The notes beneath the pieces are model-generated. The model worked only from the letters and a program-made list of their open reading frames with translations. It did not search any database and had not been told where the DNA came from. Source: Seminavis robusta (taxonomy: Eukaryota > Bacillariophyta > Bacillariophyceae > Naviculales > Naviculaceae). From it: a stretch of DNA of 64,000 nucleotides. Location of the stretch: positions 1 to 64,000 of the forward strand of contig CAICTM010000096.1 of NCBI GenBank assembly GCA_903772945.1. Direction: 5' to 3'. This document shows positions 20,655-30,868 of this stretch, piece by piece. Numbering within the stretch: the stretch's first letter is position 1; the number at the start of each line of letters is the position of its first letter. Made by a program: the position numbers and the translations under genes.

Positions 20655-22826
20655 CTAATGCAACCAAAGCAGTAGTCCAATAAGTATCGGTATCAGTGCA
20701 AATTGACATGTCGGTTGCTGTTGCTGCGATGATGCTGGCAATGGATAAACCCGAGAAGAGAAATGGGCGTTGTCTTGAAATGTGAGCCTTGAGGCAGCAA
20801 TTCTGTTGATGCATCCTTGGGGAGCAACTTGATAATAACCCATGTGGTGTTGCTCCTTTTCTGTCGTGGCCGCGGTGGAGGAATGCGAGAGCTCAATGGT
20901 ATCATCATGACAAGACCCAAAACTTTGACATCCAGTGGCCATTTGTGCCACCTTGTTGCCAATGCTGTTGTTGTAGTTGATGTAAAACGGCTGGCCATCT
21001 TGGCACCGCAGGCATGTCACACTGGTGGCTGCTACTCCGGGTCTGGGTGGTGGGAACATGGCAAAAGCAGCACTGTTATTGTTGTTGGCATTGTTGCTGA
21101 ACGTGACGGGAACAACTGTGAGAGCCGATCCGACAACAGCCGGTGTGGTCGAGAAGCCGTGCAAGTCGTCGTCCGGTGGTGGTTGATGACACTGAATATT
21201 AGCTGCTTCCCTCACATCGACAGTGACAACAGTGGGCATCATGTGTGCTTCATGACGAAACATGTTGGAGCATATAATATCCACCCAGAGTACCTCTTGG
21301 TAGAAGGGTTGTTTCTTGGCTTGTCCAGAATGAGGAATGGTTCGACGACAGTGAAGCATCTTGTCTTGAAAGAGTGATGGATAGCATTCCACAGTTCCTG
21401 AGCCTGTACCACTGGCAGGATGGCGGTGCGTGGACGATCCAATGTACTGAATGGAATGGGCATTGGAACATGCAATGTCCATCATAAGAGGAAAGCTGTG
21501 GCATCCCAGATTGGTGGTTGTCCATAGGATGCGATAGCGAGTCTCGTGTTGGAACACCATGTGAGACAGGCTTCGTCTTTGTCTTCTGCTTGTTGTTGTG
21601 GCTGTAGTATTGAATCTGCTTCCGGTGAGTGCTGTGACTGGATAATCATCATGTTTTTGTTTGTCCTGCTGATGTTGTTGTACCGGTACCTGCAGATTTC
21701 GGTTCCGGTGGACTTGAGTGTTGACGACGGAGGATAGAGACATGGATTCCACGGTGGATGTGCATCTTCCATCATTGTAGGGTGCGGAGTAATAGCAGGT
21801 GATGTGCCGCGAACAAACGGCCGATCCCTGTCCCTGCGTGTGTTGGATGGTTGGGCAATTGGCATTATGTTGGCATTGGAAATCGGATGAATCTGTGAAA
21901 GTGAGGCTGTGTGTTTTTTGTCTTGACTGATGAAGAGTTTGCGTCTCCCCATTCCAATATGTGAGTTCAGAGGGTTGTTGCTTTTGCTGTTGTCGTTGTG
22001 TCGATTGTACGGCAGCTGCTGGATCCAAGAATTGTGTCAAGTTTGTGATTTTGGTGGCAAAGAAAGATTCTGTAAAGACAAGGTTGGTTTTCGCTCTGAT
22101 TTTTTGCTTTGGGGTGCTCATGGAAAGTCCTAGACTTGGTATGTTGATGTCAGGGTGGTTTATGTTGTAGCTGTATGCAAGACAAGTGACTTGGAACGAC
22201 GTGTGAAAGACAAATTGGTATGAGCTGTGGTTGAACCTGTTACGGTTGTTTTCAGTACTTGGAATACCCCTACAGACGAGTACGTTTCTACTCATGTCAA
22301 TGGGGGGTCCACAGGCAATAGAGTCTGAGTCCAAATTGGCTTGCGACTTGGATTGTGTGGACGTGTATTTTCTTCCCTGCTGATCTACGAGTCCCATGAC
22401 AAGACGAGTTGCCAAGGGACAGCTCAAGCGAAGCCTGAACTGGAAGCGACTCCTGCTGCCATGATCCCAGTACAAATACTCATTCAGCAGATTCTCCACT
22501 GGCAGTGATGGTACATGTACATGTAGTTTTTCAGATGTCTTTGTCATGGGCATGTGTTGATGATTGGAGAAAGTCATGACAAGAGACCATGAAAGGGCGT
22601 AATGTTCCACAATGCCAAAGGGAGGAAACATCCCTTCTTCTTCTTGCTCCATCTCTTGAGATTGTCTGTTGTATGCATACGTGCCAATCAAATCAAACAG
22701 ACTTTCAGTAGTACTAGTACTTTCACTAACACTGCTAGAAGACGACATTCCAGAAGGCTGCGCAATGACGACCCCACAAAGAATCACTACTTGATGTAGC
22801 CGTAGCATTCCTTGCAACAAGATCAT
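20655..22826 (-). CDS. Large secreted Cys-rich protein, candidate lipid-anchored surface protein
   Basis: A single exon of 723 residues with an ATG at 22826. A signal peptide covers about 1-22 (LHQVVILCGVVIA). The extreme C-terminus is a polar Ser/Gln linker followed by a short uncharged hydrophobic tail (FALIPILIGLLLWLH) with no basic residues after it, which is the layout of a GPI-attachment signal. The mature part carries many cysteines, His/Gln-rich stretches and several N-glycosylation sequons. Motifs of the type F/L..Q/T..C.AYS and F..MMDIACSN recur, suggesting internal repetition. I do not recognise the family. A cell-surface role is inferred from the two terminal signals only. Confidence 0.75.
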   Translation of the reverse strand: MILLQGMLRLHQVVILCGVVIAQPSGMSSSSSVSESTSTTESLFDLIGTYAYNRQSQEMEQEEEGMFPPFGIVEHYALSWSLVMTFSNHQHMPMTKTSEKLHVHVPSLPVENLLNEYLYWDHGSRSRFQFRLRLSCPLATRLVMGLVDQQGRKYTSTQSKSQANLDSDSIACGPPIDMSRNVLVCRGIPSTENNRNRFNHSSYQFVFHTSFQVTCLAYSYNINHPDINIPSLGLSMSTPKQKIRAKTNLVFTESFFATKITNLTQFLDPAAAVQSTQRQQQKQQPSELTYWNGETQTLHQSRQKTHSLTFTDSSDFQCQHNANCPTIQHTQGQGSAVCSRHITCYYSAPYNDGRCTSTVESMSLSSVVNTQVHRNRNLQVPVQQHQQDKQKHDDYPVTALTGSRFNTTATTTSRRQRRSLSHMVFQHETRYRILWTTTNLGCHSFPLMMDIACSNAHSIQYIGSSTHRHPASGTGSGTVECYPSLFQDKMLHCRRTIPHSGQAKKQPFYQEVLWVDIICSNMFRHEAHMMPTVVTVDVREAANIQCHQPPPDDDLHGFSTTPAVVGSALTVVPVTFSNNANNNNSAAFAMFPPPRPGVAATSVTCLRCQDGQPFYINYNNSIGNKVAQMATGCQSFGSCHDDTIELSHSSTAATTEKEQHHMGYYQVAPQGCINRIAASRLTFQDNAHFSSRVYPLPASSQQQQPTCQFALIPILIGLLLWLH

Positions 22827-23721
22827 TGTTACGTGTCTTTACTGATGGAAGCGCTATTACAGTAGCAACAACAGCACTCCCTTCCTATACCGGTACCTGG
22901 TACTACTAGTACTGTAGTAACTTTCCCATGCCATGAGCAAGCTGCAAGAGAAAGCACTTGGAAGAGAGGGAAACACACAAAAGTCCGAAGGTTCCGAGAC
23001 GAAGTGGGAAACAAGTTCAAAAATGAGACCTGAGTTAGCTGAGGTACCTTTATTTTGTCCAAAAAAGACAATTTGCTTCAAAATAAATATGTTTTGCTGA
23101 AATATTGAATAAAAATGACTAATATTATGAAAAAAGACGATCGTGCTTTTGGCTTGAATTCAAATGGTGGGACTCGTCACTCAATCCTTCACATTTATTT
23201 TAACGGATGTTGCTGGCACAATCCACGCCACGGCTCACGCCACGGCCAATACCCGCGGGGCATCACAGAAGCTGTTTGCCGATACTGTACGATCTTCCAG
23301 TGTCCCGGTGTGAGCAAAGAGAGATGTTCGAGGAGATGCTCGTTCGCACTAGTTTTAAAAAAAGAGGAGCGGAAGAATCTCTTTCGCTTTTGCCACCGTG
23401 TTCTTCCGTGACGACATACTATTATAGTAGCCACTGCCAGAGAAGAATGATGATTGGTTTGTGCTGGAACCAACTCGTGCCTGTCGAGGGAGACGTTTCT
23501 ACGGTAGTATCTAGATACCGTTAGTAACGCATTGGCCATTCAGGAACGCAACGCATGCTATAGGAGAGTGACCCGTCACGTGCGTGCTATTTTGTTCTTT
23601 GCTACAAGGTTGATGGTACATTCATTTTTCATTTCACCACAGTCCAAACTGAACCCCCGAAGGTGCCCAAATCCTTCACCCGATCGTTTGTTCGTGCATA
23701 GTCTCCTTCCATTTATTTATA
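22827..23721. other. Intergenic between two minus-strand genes
   Basis: About 900 bases. A palindrome cluster (TACCGGTACCTGGTAC) lies at 22889-22905 just upstream of the secreted-protein gene. An A/T-rich tract at 23075-23130 may be the promoter or a boundary. No coding sequence is supported. Confidence 0.4.
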
Positions 23722-26097
23722 TCACCAAATAGAATCCCGTCTTGTTCCCTCATCCTTTTTGATTATATCGTGCACGGAGAAGAAGTCTTCCTTGGCGACA
23801 ATGAAACTTTCGTCCCCTGCTGCTCTTCCCCAGTCTTCATCAACCAGTTCCAACCCCTCCATTCCCCAATCGCCGTCTTCCACCGTCGTCTTGCCACGAC
23901 TGTTGGTACTTTTGGACAATTTGTTGTTCCTTCGTGCTGACGTTCGTAGACGAGCAGCACTGTGACTGCTGGAATCATCCATGGTTTTGTTGCGCCGCAG
24001 GGACCGGTCCATTCCATGGCTCGAGGACTTTTGCAAATTTTCGTCGCCGCCCCTCCGATGTCGCCGCGTCCGATTAAAGCCATCGGCACTGAGAGACTTG
24101 TGCCCCGAGTGTTTTGAATCCAAGGACGGTTTCTTTTTCAGTCGTCGTGAGGTTCGACCGTCCGATGGAAGGTTGTTGTTGTTGTTGTTGTTGTTGTCAT
24201 TGTTATCCTTGTTGTTGCTGTCGCCATTATTATTGGAAGTGCTGCGCCCTATTCTTCGTCGTCGTGCCGAAGAATCCATAGTACTGTTGGCACTTCCGCG
24301 TAACGACCGTCCTACCCTTTGTCGTGTGGAAGCGCTCATGTTCTTTGGTGAATGCTGACTGGAGGATTCGGATCCCCGACTTCCCCTGGACCCTGAACTT
24401 TCGAGAGACCGTTTGCTGCTTTGCCAACTCGATTGTGGATCCGAGCTTTTGTTGCGTCGTATTCGTGCCGCACCAATTTGACTGAGTGATTTGTTCATTC
24501 TTAGGTTTTTCCCCGTACCGGTACTGTTCGCTCGTTTGGGGGATCGTTGTTTCTTTAAAACGTCATCTTCCTCCGAGACATCGTCTTCTTCCTCCGAGTT
24601 GTCTTCGTCGTCATCGTCATAATCATCACCCTGGACCGCTCTATCAACGACTCTGGACATTCGTCGTTGCTTTGTGGGCGAATTTTGTGCCGAAGATAGG
24701 GCGTTTGCAAATTTGGAAGCATTCGCAAATACGGCCTGTTTCATTCTGTGTTCCGAGGCGGCTCCCAGTATCTTGTGTGAAGCATGACCTGAATCCGTCG
24801 CCGCGTGCTGCGATTGTATCAATTGACGGAATTTTCCAGTTTTTTCCGAGGCAGCCTTTTTTTCTTGGTCCCTCTCGTGTTGTTTTCTACTAGTAGAATA
24901 AGACTTGGCAGAAAATGGCTTTGCTGGTGACTGATGCTCTGAGATTGATCCCATTAGCATGGATTTCCGTGTATTGTTCTGTTTGTATGCGAGTCTGCGG
25001 TTGAGCTTTTCCCAATCGAGGGATGTTGTCTGCGAGGCGGGTGATTGTACAATGGGACTGAGGACAGTCATTTCTGCGGCAGTGACTTTGGCTCTCCCCT
25101 GTTTATTTTTGGACTGATTGGGTGATGCCAGAAAGGCTGAATCCTGAATGATTTCTGCAGCTTTGGGTCCAGTGGCAGGCTCCACTTTTTTGAGTGCTTG
25201 CATGGCTCTCATGGCATTGAGTGCCACAGTTGGCAAGGCTCTACTGGTACTGGATGCATGAAAGTCCATTCTTGTGGATTGACGATTGGATTGCGATTCT
25301 TCCAAATCTGACTCTCCACCACTAGAGTTGGCAAAACTGTCTCCACTGGAAATTTCTCCACTGAAACTGGAATCCTCACTACTGCTGTCACTGTCACTGT
25401 CACTGTCACTACTACTAGAACTGTCCAGGTCATGGTCATGATTTGAAGGAGCTGCAGATTGTGGTTTTGATTTGGAGGTTGACTTTGTTGATTTTTCTTT
25501 TTCCTTTTCTTTGTCCTTGTCCTTGCTTTTTGTTTTGGAGCTGCTACTCTTGGATTCATTTTTGGATGATTTGGGGGACTTTTTGTCCTCTTTTTTGGTC
25601 TTGCTGCTGCTAGTGGCACTAGCACCAGCACTAGCACTAGCACCAGCACTAGAAGTTGACTTTTTGTCTTTTCTGCTGCTTTTTTTCTCTTTCTCTTTGT
25701 CCTTGTCTTTGTCCTTACTAGAACTTGATTTGGTGAGTTTGGTCTTGCTGGTGCTGGTGCTGGTAGTGCTTTCTTTGCTTGACTTGCTCTTGGTATTCCT
25801 ACTGGTACCAGTACCATTACTGCTGTGAGTACTCTTCTTGTCCTTGTCTTTCTTGGATGATTTCTTTTCTTCTTTCTTCTTGCTACTGCTACTGGTGGTA
25901 CTAGCAGTAGTACTGCTACTCTTCTTCTTCTTGTCATCTTTGTCACTCTTGCTGCTCTTGCTCTTGCTGCTGCTGCTCTTGCTCTTACTTCCACTCCCAC
26001 CTCCACTGCTGCTCGTCTTGCTGTTGCTACTCGTACCGGTACCGCTACCGGTAGACTGACGAACACCAGAAGGACTGCGCCGCTGGTCCGTCATCAT
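23722..26097 (-). CDS. Very basic Ser/Lys-rich intrinsically disordered protein
   Basis: A single exon of 791 residues. The first true ATG is at 26097. Residues 1-230 are almost entirely Ser, Lys, Asp and Thr in KSKSSSSKSK-type runs. Next come a Ser/Asp/Glu acidic block (DSSSSSDSDSDSDSS), a more varied middle, and an acidic DDYDDDDEDNSEEED block. Basic-serine motifs (IRRNKSS, LRRNKTMDDSS, RRRRIGRSTS) follow, with a poly-Asn run from 24172-24198. The C-terminus is conserved in style (DWGMEGLELVDEDWG, ending FFSVHDIIKKDEG). No enzyme domain is visible. The R-R-x-S/T sites are classical targets of basophilic kinases. A similar motif style occurs in the gene at 59576-64000. A scaffold or chromatin role is possible but unproven. 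Confidence 0.75.
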   Translation of the reverse strand: MMTDQRRSPSGVRQSTGSGTGTSSNSKTSSSGGGSGSKSKSSSSKSKSSKSDKDDKKKKSSSTTASTTSSSSKKKEEKKSSKKDKDKKSTHSSNGTGTSRNTKSKSSKESTTSTSTSKTKLTKSSSSKDKDKDKEKEKKSSRKDKKSTSSAGASASAGASATSSSKTKKEDKKSPKSSKNESKSSSSKTKSKDKDKEKEKEKSTKSTSKSKPQSAAPSNHDHDLDSSSSSDSDSDSDSSSEDSSFSGEISSGDSFANSSGGESDLEESQSNRQSTRMDFHASSTSRALPTVALNAMRAMQALKKVEPATGPKAAEIIQDSAFLASPNQSKNKQGRAKVTAAEMTVLSPIVQSPASQTTSLDWEKLNRRLAYKQNNTRKSMLMGSISEHQSPAKPFSAKSYSTSRKQHERDQEKKAASEKTGKFRQLIQSQHAATDSGHASHKILGAASEHRMKQAVFANASKFANALSSAQNSPTKQRRMSRVVDRAVQGDDYDDDDEDNSEEEDDVSEEDDVLKKQRSPKRANSTGTGKNLRMNKSLSQIGAARIRRNKSSDPQSSWQSSKRSLESSGSRGSRGSESSSQHSPKNMSASTRQRVGRSLRGSANSTMDSSARRRRIGRSTSNNNGDSNNKDNNDNNNNNNNNLPSDGRTSRRLKKKPSLDSKHSGHKSLSADGFNRTRRHRRGGDENLQKSSSHGMDRSLRRNKTMDDSSSHSAARLRTSARRNNKLSKSTNSRGKTTVEDGDWGMEGLELVDEDWGRAAGDESFIVAKEDFFSVHDIIKKDEGTRRDSIW

Positions 26098-27366
26098 CAC
26101 AACAACAACACTTTACAAATTGTCAGCATTACTCTACTCACGCTACACTAAGCTTGGCTTGGACAACACAACTACTGACTGGGACAAGGATTGATGGATG
26201 AATGATGAATGAGGGTTGGAGTGTTGCAGCCGCTGCACCTACTAAGTACCCAGTGAAATAGCGAAATTACGAACTGGGACCGGTACATGTACTGATTTGC
26301 TACACTAGACATTGAAACATGCGTATTCAATGACCTGTCCTTATGGTACTTAGTCCAAGACTAAACTTGAGGAGCGCCAGTAGTCAAGGGAGAGCATTAT
26401 TGCATTATTGCATCAATTAATTAATGATAAGCCTATTGGAATTGTCTAAGATTCAATCACAATTCAGCAGCGCCCTCTCAAAACGATATTCGTTTTGGGA
26501 CCTCCATGTACCGGTATCATGCATCGGTACCAGTACTACTGTAGTACCGATACGGGTACTTCTGTAGTACGTAGCTAGTGCGCTGCCAGGCTGTGCGTGA
26601 AAGAATGCTTGCAACTTGCAACATCATGAAGAGTGTGCGTCGAGCGGTGGCGAGTCTTCGAGATAATCACCCATGGCAAGCTCCTAGAGCAGATCCCTGT
26701 AATATGTGGTTGCAAAACACAAGAGGGCGGATCCTCTGATGGGATGCTGTTTTTTCAGCTACTACCTGGTACTATAAAATTGATCAGTTGAAAACATTAA
26801 CCCTGCTCATCCAAACGGGCAACAATGCCACCAATACTAGCTAGCTAGCTAGTACTACTACTCTTACTTGAGAAAAGCATTGTCCCGTCACCGTCCTTGG
26901 GATTATTTTGTGTCTGCAAGAGGCTCCCCCTGTTCCAATCGTTTTGACTGCAACAACCGTTAGAATTCAAACAGTTGGATCTTGTTTTTGCACTATTTTC
27001 TTCAAGTCCCGGTTGAAGCTGAGGTGGCAAAAAAGAGCCAAAAACTGACGTTGACATGACGCAGGAGGGAAAATGAAGTGTAAGGATCAAAAGGGTTCGG
27101 AACAAAGGTACCCGTCCTCTAACTAAATGGCATTTGCATGTGTGACTACACTCGTGCCAAATCAAGTTGGAGCTGGTGGCAATTACCAACGGTTGGATGC
27201 AAACAATTCCAATAGGTTTTGGAGTTAACATCTCTCTCACAAATCTCTTTCCACAACCATCACAAAAATCACAATCTATCTTGCCATCGCATCGAACAAG
27301 CACAACCCTTCAACTCCTTCCCTTCAACTCCTACCGTACCTGGTACCTACAAATATCAACAGCAAG
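26098..27366. other. Divergent intergenic region rich in TACCGGTA/GTAC palindromes
   Basis: This 1.27 kb lies between a minus-strand and a plus-strand gene and so holds both promoters. Palindromic clusters lie at 26276-26292 and 26508-26575, and a CTAGCTAGCTAGCTAG run at 26836-26853. No gene is supported. A minus-strand frame at 26845-27303 lacks an ATG start and family features. Confidence 0.4.
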
Positions 27367-28675
27367 ATGAGTCCTCGTGCAGAGCAATTGAAAGTTCCTG
27401 AAGATGAGTCCATCGAAGTGACGAAAGAAGAAGTGCTGTACTCGCTGGAGGCAGGTCAAGGCAACAGCAAGCCAGAGGCGCCATTGACGTTCTTTGGCTT
27501 TTTGTGGAATAAACTTTGCTGCAAATTCGTGCTTCCTATCTTGGTGTTGATTGGAATCATCGCGGCAGTCATGACGGCATTGGGCATTCAACCTTCCAAG
27601 GACCAGATCCCCTTTGCAGACTTTATCTTCTCGAGGGACGGATGGGAAGGACTCGATGCTGAAGACTTACCAAGATGGAACAACCGAGGATCAGGAATAC
27701 TCAAGTTGGAAATGCTCAACGCCCTGGAAGATCACTGGGAGCCTTACTTTACACAGTCCATTGACGAGTGGAACACGGGAGATCCAGACGTCGTCGAGCT
27801 ATCGGTTACCAAGGTACCCGCCGATTCGGGATGCGACTTTATTCGTGGAAAGTTTGCGTAAGTACACTCCTCGTCACACCAAGATTCCGATGCAACAGTA
27901 CGATTGAAACTACGGGTTGCAACTTGCTTACCACCATCATCGCGTTGCGTGTGTCTTATTGTCTCCAACAGGGTTTGCGCAGGGGACTATGGCGATACAT
28001 CCTTCCACGGCGTCAACGAAATCTTGGTCTACGGGGACTCCATCACCGCTAGCGTGGCCAAGTTGAACGAGTACTACCTCGCCAAAGCTACCGAAGCACG
28101 CAAGCAGTACACTATGTGTCATGGTAAGCCTTTTGCGTGTTGGACGAGTCAAGATTCCAAATCTGTGCGGTGCTCGCTAGGATATGACTGTCCCAACCGT
28201 CGCTCACCCTCTTATCCTTCGGATGTTTGCAGAAATTGGTCATGGGTTTGGATTGCCTCACTCGGATGAGAGGTTTTACAATGTCAATCTAGGTAACTGC
28301 ATGGACTATACAGACAGACCATGGACAAACACCGCTCCCGACACACAAACCTTCGAACTGCTGCAACAAATCTACGGTGCCTCTCAAACACCAAATAGTA
28401 ATCAGGCCAACGCTGGCAATGTCATTTCGTCTGCAAGTGGCAACTCCAACCTGCGAGGGGACCAAAACGACAATGATGGTAGTATTCTCACTTCCATTCC
28501 AGACTCTATACGGCAACGGGCCAAAGATGCAGCATACAATCTCGAACGAAAGTTTGCGGACGGGGACAATGACGAAGATTGGGTTCAGCTCCACAGAGAC
28601 GATGCCACTGCGGCCTTTCAGATTGATCTGGGAGATGGATTCTCCCTTCAGGCACACTTCTTGTTGGACAACTGA
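27367..28675 (+). CDS. Membrane-anchored metzincin (matrixin-like) metalloprotease
   Basis: Three exons (27367-27857, 27972-28123, 28233-28675) give 361 residues in frame. A cytosolic N-terminus of about 50 residues leads to one membrane segment at about 53-74 (FVLPILVLIGIIAAVMTALGI), so the enzyme is probably type II and faces the lumen or outside. The zinc site is CHEIGHGFGLPHSDE (H214, E215, H218, H224), the HExxHxxGxxH signature. NCMDYT, about 13 residues on, is a good Met-turn. The second intron interrupts the catalytic Glu codon. The region before the zinc site (CAGDYGDTSFHGVNEI) fits the beta-rich N-lobe of diatom matrixin-like proteins. No propeptide Cys switch is evident. The Ser/Asn/Asp-rich C-terminus is variable. 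Substrates are unknown, and extracellular matrix remodelling is an inference. Confidence 0.85.
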
Positions 28676-29131
28676 GAAACTCTAGAATGGCACCGGTAAA
28701 AAGGTAGGCAGGGACATGCAATGGTTAGAAGTAAGAAACTATGGATGTACAGGCAACACAGGATACGAGCACGGAGTTGACTTTTGCTACTAGCATCTTA
28801 ACCACGTTAATTTTGTATTACATTAAAGGACATTAAGTTTAGAGATCATGTAATTACTATTCATCAGTCCTCTTCTTTCACAGAAGATAGACATTCAGTC
28901 AGTATGAGAACTTCAGCAAAATACATATACCGGTATATTGGTTCTACCTCTATCAAGCACTGCTTGAATGGTAGTCTGCGATTGCCACGATGCCGAACTT
29001 GAAATAGATAAGCAAAAGCCACCACCAGCACAAGCATGCCACAGACCTCATCGAAACCAGCATCATCAAGGCGCCGTGTTCACAGCGGCAAAGACGGGAA
29101 ACCAGGATGAGAGAACCACGAGACGTTGGCT
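28676..29131. other. Intergenic between convergent genes
   Basis: About 456 bases between convergent 3' ends. ATACCGGTATAT lies at 28928-28939. No gene is supported. Confidence 0.35.
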
Positions 29132-29540
29132 TTATACCCTCGACATGCTCATGCTTGACATGCTCATCGACGACATTGACATGGACTGCGAAATGCGAAA
29201 GCGGTGACATTGGTGAGTAAAGTCAAACGGAAGCCTGTAATTGTAAATTGATCCTTTGCTCGCTTGCTTAGGCACTTACACTCATAGTACTCTTACTTGT
29301 CATTGACATTGACATACTTGTGCTCATGCTCTTCTTGGTCATGCTCATGCTGCTGGACATGGTGCTCTTACTGCTCATGGTGCTCATACTGCTCATGGTC
29401 ATGCTGCTCATGGACATTGAGCTCTTCAGTGCTCGCGATGTCATGCCGCGAATGCGCCTCTGACCACGAGTGCCCTCCACAGAGACAGACAAGACAACAA
29501 GCACAAGCAGCAATAGGAAACGGCTCTTGAGGATAGACAT
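29132..29540 (-). CDS. Spliced secreted Met-Ser repeat protein
   Basis: Two exons (29540-29280 and 29185-29132) give 104 residues. The signal peptide is MSILKSRFLLLLVLVVLSVSVEG. A short basic stretch (TRGQRRIRG) follows, then a tail made almost only of Ser and Met with some Thr and Lys (SSMSMSSMTMSSMS style). Reading straight on past 29280 would give only three more residues before a stop. However, a perfect GTAAGT donor sits at 29279, and the next acceptor (TTCGCAG) opens an exon that continues the same Met-Ser pattern for 15 residues, so the intron is well supported. The function is unknown. Methionine/serine-rich secreted peptides could bind copper or be phosphorylated at Ser, but this is speculation. 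Confidence 0.7.
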
Positions 29541-29674
29541 GTTAAAACGATTTGCAGGAGAGATTTGAAAGAATGATGAATGGGGTAGTTGTATTGTGTT
29601 TTATGGCAGCACCTGGCCAGCCAGAGCTGGCAATCGCTTCAATGCAGACATTAGCTGAGCGGTACCAGTTTATC

Positions 29675-30043
29675 TCATTCACCAATGAACCGTCTTGGGT
29701 ATCCATCAGGGTTCGTTGATATTCGTTCCAAGCGGGATATGCGGCCCAATTTACTCTCCACACGGGCCCATAGGTTCGTAAACAAGCTCAAATTGTGGAG
29801 ATGTTCTAGCAAATTTTGGCCCTGTCGGATCGCATGCTGTAGCATTGTTAAAGTCCGCACGTGTGATGGCTTCCCTGCGTCTGCAAGCGTGATTGCACTG
29901 TGGTACAGGAGTACAATAGCAGCAGAGCGAGTGAACTCCAACAGCAAAAAGCGGACAAAATCGAAAGGTTTGGTAATGAAAATTTCCAATGCCGTTATTT
30001 CTTTAATGCAGAGGATTTGTCGAGTGTTAAACCTTTGGTTCAC
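29675..30043 (-). pseudogene. Possible relic of a helical-repeat protein
   Basis: An open minus-strand stretch of about 120 codons with no ATG start. It contains EFTRSAAIVLLYHSAITLAD followed by VRTLTMLQHAIRQGQNLLE, which has the spacing of the TPR-like helical repeats common in diatom proteins. The antisense strand is also open here, which weakens the case. It could be a decayed fragment or chance. Confidence 0.2.
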
Positions 30044-30478
30044 ATAAAAAGAGAAAGCATTAGCTTGTAAAAATTGTTTCCAATACTTAAAGCATTAAAG
30101 AGATGACGAAAAATTTACGTGGACTTGACAAAACAAGAATGGGTTATACGAATGAGAATGGTGCACCTTTCCAAAGGAGAACCGCAATACCGGTACGTGA
30201 CCTTTGGGGAGTGTTTGCCTTGCAATTGGAGAAGACTACATGTACCAGTACCGGCACGATGTAGCATCGGTACCAGGTACCGGTACTGGTATCCTAGCTG
30301 GGCACAACCACAACTGTAAATGCTCCTACGTACGTAACGGAACACCATACTCCACATCAAGACCCATCTAGCTAGCTAGCTTGTAGTATTGTTGACTTTG
30401 TTGACTTCGCCATCTCTTGTCTTGATTTGAAATTTTCAACTGGTCCTCGGTAAGCAAAGATCCTTCTCTTGATGTGCT

Positions 30479-30506
30479 GGTCAACGGTCAACGGTCAACG
30501 GTCAAC
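30479..30506. repeat. Four tandem copies of GGTCAAC
   Basis: Exactly four copies of the heptamer GGTCAAC lie about 2 kb upstream, on the minus strand, of the Met-Ser protein start codon's far side and just past the 3' end of the receptor gene. It may be a binding-site cluster or simple slippage. Confidence 0.6.
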
Positions 30507-30868
30507 GCGGGCAAAGTAACGAAATCTGGTAGAAGAATGTACATGTACAAAGGTATCACAAAATTACACTATTGCAGCATTGCAAAAGTAAACCTTTGCA
30601 CGTAGCCTGTAAGGGAAGATGATCTTGGCTTCCTAGCTAGCTACCGGTAGTAGCCGAAGGCATGGTCCGCAGCAGGTAGCTGCCTACCGTACTAGCTAGC
30701 TAGTACCGCTTGGGCAAATTAAGCCATCCATACCGTATTCTGTGGGAGCTGCGTCCGCGTGGGAGTTGATCGTGCTCAGTACCACAGACCACAAGAAAGG
30801 CCAAAAGACCACCCAAATGCGCAAACGATGTCACCTCGCAAGGGTTCTGTCTGGTGCTATTGCAACAG

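Larger units (their letters stand above)
29541..30868. other. Long intergenic region with a possible gene relic
   Basis: 1.33 kb between two minus-strand genes. A minus-strand frame at 29675-30043 has protein-like character (see separate entry). Palindromes cluster at 30186-30195 and 30238-30292 (TACCAGTACCGGCAC, GGTACCAGGTACCGGTACTGG), and a GGTCAAC repeat lies at 30479-30506. Confidence 0.35.

Noticed and set aside
25209-26066. Long Val/Arg/Lys-rich minus frame, and a Leu/Ser-rich plus frame at 25472-25828
   Set aside because: Both are shifted readings of the Ser/Lys simple sequence in the real minus-strand gene.
26845-27303. A 152-codon Cys-containing minus-strand frame
   Set aside because: No ATG start, no family motif, and it lies in the likely promoter of the metzincin gene.
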